A DNA stretch of 61,823 nt from Paraburkholderia panacisoli. GTDB taxonomy: Bacteria > Pseudomonadota > Gammaproteobacteria > Burkholderiales > Burkholderiaceae. A program made the translations under genes and the position numbers. The notes beneath the pieces are model-generated. The model did not search any database. It was not told the origin of the DNA and saw only the letters and a list, made by a program, of their open reading frames with translations. Below are positions 61,370 to 61,823 of the stretch, piece by piece. Each line of letters begins with the position of its first letter. Position 1 is the first letter of the stretch. The DNA is taken from positions 1 to 61,823 of the forward strand of contig NZ_VTUZ01000053.1 in the NCBI RefSeq assembly GCF_008369935.1. The letters are read 5' to 3'.

Positions 61370-61671
61370 GTTACTGCAGCATAACCGTGGGGAAGGTCGC
61401 CACAGCATCGCGCGAGCCGTCTTCGCCGCAAGTGCGGTGAACTGCTCCGGCATTACCGCGAGAACCAGGAAGACTGGCGAGATGCACTCGGCTTGATGTT
61501 CAACATGGTTCTGTTGTTGAACACATCTAAATTGAGGCCGCCTTGAACCAATTGCGGAAAACCATGTGGGCGTGGCGCAACTGTCGCCGCTGGTGCATGA
61601 GCACATCAACATGCTTGGGCGCATCCGGTCCCGGTGCTCCAAGCGGTGCTCAGGGCGAGCTACGGTCATAA
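61370..61671 (+). pseudogene. Decayed Tn3-family transposase, C-terminal part
   Basis: Pieces in changing plus-strand frames: HNRGEGRHSIARAVF, GELLRHYRENQED, ALGLMFNMVLLLNTSKL and AQLSPLVHEHINMLGR. They appear in the order of the Tn3 TnpA C-terminus (LNRGE-RH-LARAIF, GELRQ-YREGQEDQL, ALGLV-N--VLWNT, ARLSPLVHEHINMLGRY). At least three frameshifts and a stop are present. No inverted repeat or resolvase was seen before the window ends. Confidence 0.85.
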
Positions 61672-61823
61672 GTAATCCGGAAAACAGCGATTCATCATAA
61701 GTATGCGGTCCTTTACGGACGCCCTAGCAATGAACGAGTGATTCTCTGATGCTACCTGTCCACGTGGACAGCTGGGATGAGAGTACATGTCAGAAGATCG
61801 AGATTTGCGTAGCCGCCTGGTAG

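Noticed and set aside
1..61823. tRNA, rRNA, riboswitch and prophage features
   Set aside because: No cloverleaf, rRNA segment, known riboswitch core, integrase or phage structural gene was recognised anywhere in the window.

Overview
The window is GC-rich with short intergenic gaps. Its enzyme set, the Burkholderia-type porin, duplicated aromatic catabolic genes, PqiABC and RND exporters point to a Burkholderiales chromosome or megaplasmid (Burkholderia, Paraburkholderia or Caballeronia). That assignment is inferred from gene content; no rRNA or tRNA gene was seen.

Region 1 (1-22.4 kb) is a carbon-storage and low-oxygen energy island. It opens with a Pseudomonas-type (class II, medium-chain-length) PHA synthase cut by the window edge, followed by a phasin, an intracellular mcl-PHA depolymerase and a DUF445 membrane protein. 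A 2,4-dienoyl-CoA-reductase-like SDR (4.7 kb) and a delta3,5-delta2,4-dienoyl-CoA-isomerase-like crotonase (13.8-14.7 kb) could move unsaturated fatty acids through beta-oxidation towards PHA monomers. Between them lie a SulP anion transporter, a K+-channel-like protein with an altered filter, and polyphosphate kinase 2. A minus-strand operon then carries a DUF3141 PHA-synthase-like protein, phosphotransacetylase, acetate kinase, a frameshifted fabI, a small RRM protein and a coiled-coil protein. One perfect FNR/ANR box (11979) and one imperfect box upstream of the DUF3141 operon suggest oxygen control. The gene mix resembles the low-oxygen-activated (lxa) locus known from Burkholderia, but the comparison is from memory. 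The region also holds many relics: IS6- and IS110-family transposases, an SGNH esterase and an AT-rich patch with two unknown small proteins.

Region 2 (22.4-33.4 kb) is a minus-strand aromatic block. It has a pyrogallol-phloroglucinol transhydroxylase-like molybdenum enzyme with an SCP2-like N-terminal domain, its Fe-S subunit, an MDR oxidoreductase, an OmpW porin, an acyl-CoA synthetase, a FAH-family hydrolase, an extradiol (VOC) dioxygenase and an internally deleted MhpA-type hydroxylase.

Region 3 (33.4-49.3 kb) is an envelope export block. Two paralogous TetR regulators flank pqiABC and an RND tripartite efflux pump; an AI-2E/PerM exporter, a small unknown protein and a LysR regulator follow. 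AT-rich promoter islands with related TGACATTA / GTC-N6-GAC motifs occur at both TetR genes and again near 47.3 and 47.6 kb.

Region 4 (49.3-52.9 kb) is an insertion hot spot. A complete IS21-family element has 23-bp-period terminal repeats (five left, four right) and a 7-bp target duplication. Next to it are a truncated LysR gene and two converging IS66 transposase tails.

Region 5 (53.2-61.8 kb) is a second, intact aromatic module: VOC dioxygenase, MhpA-type hydroxylase, FAH hydrolase, divergent AAHS-type aromatic-acid transporter, porin and an IclR regulator. A 17-base motif is shared by the divergent promoter and the iclR promoter. The window ends in a decayed Tn3-family transposase.
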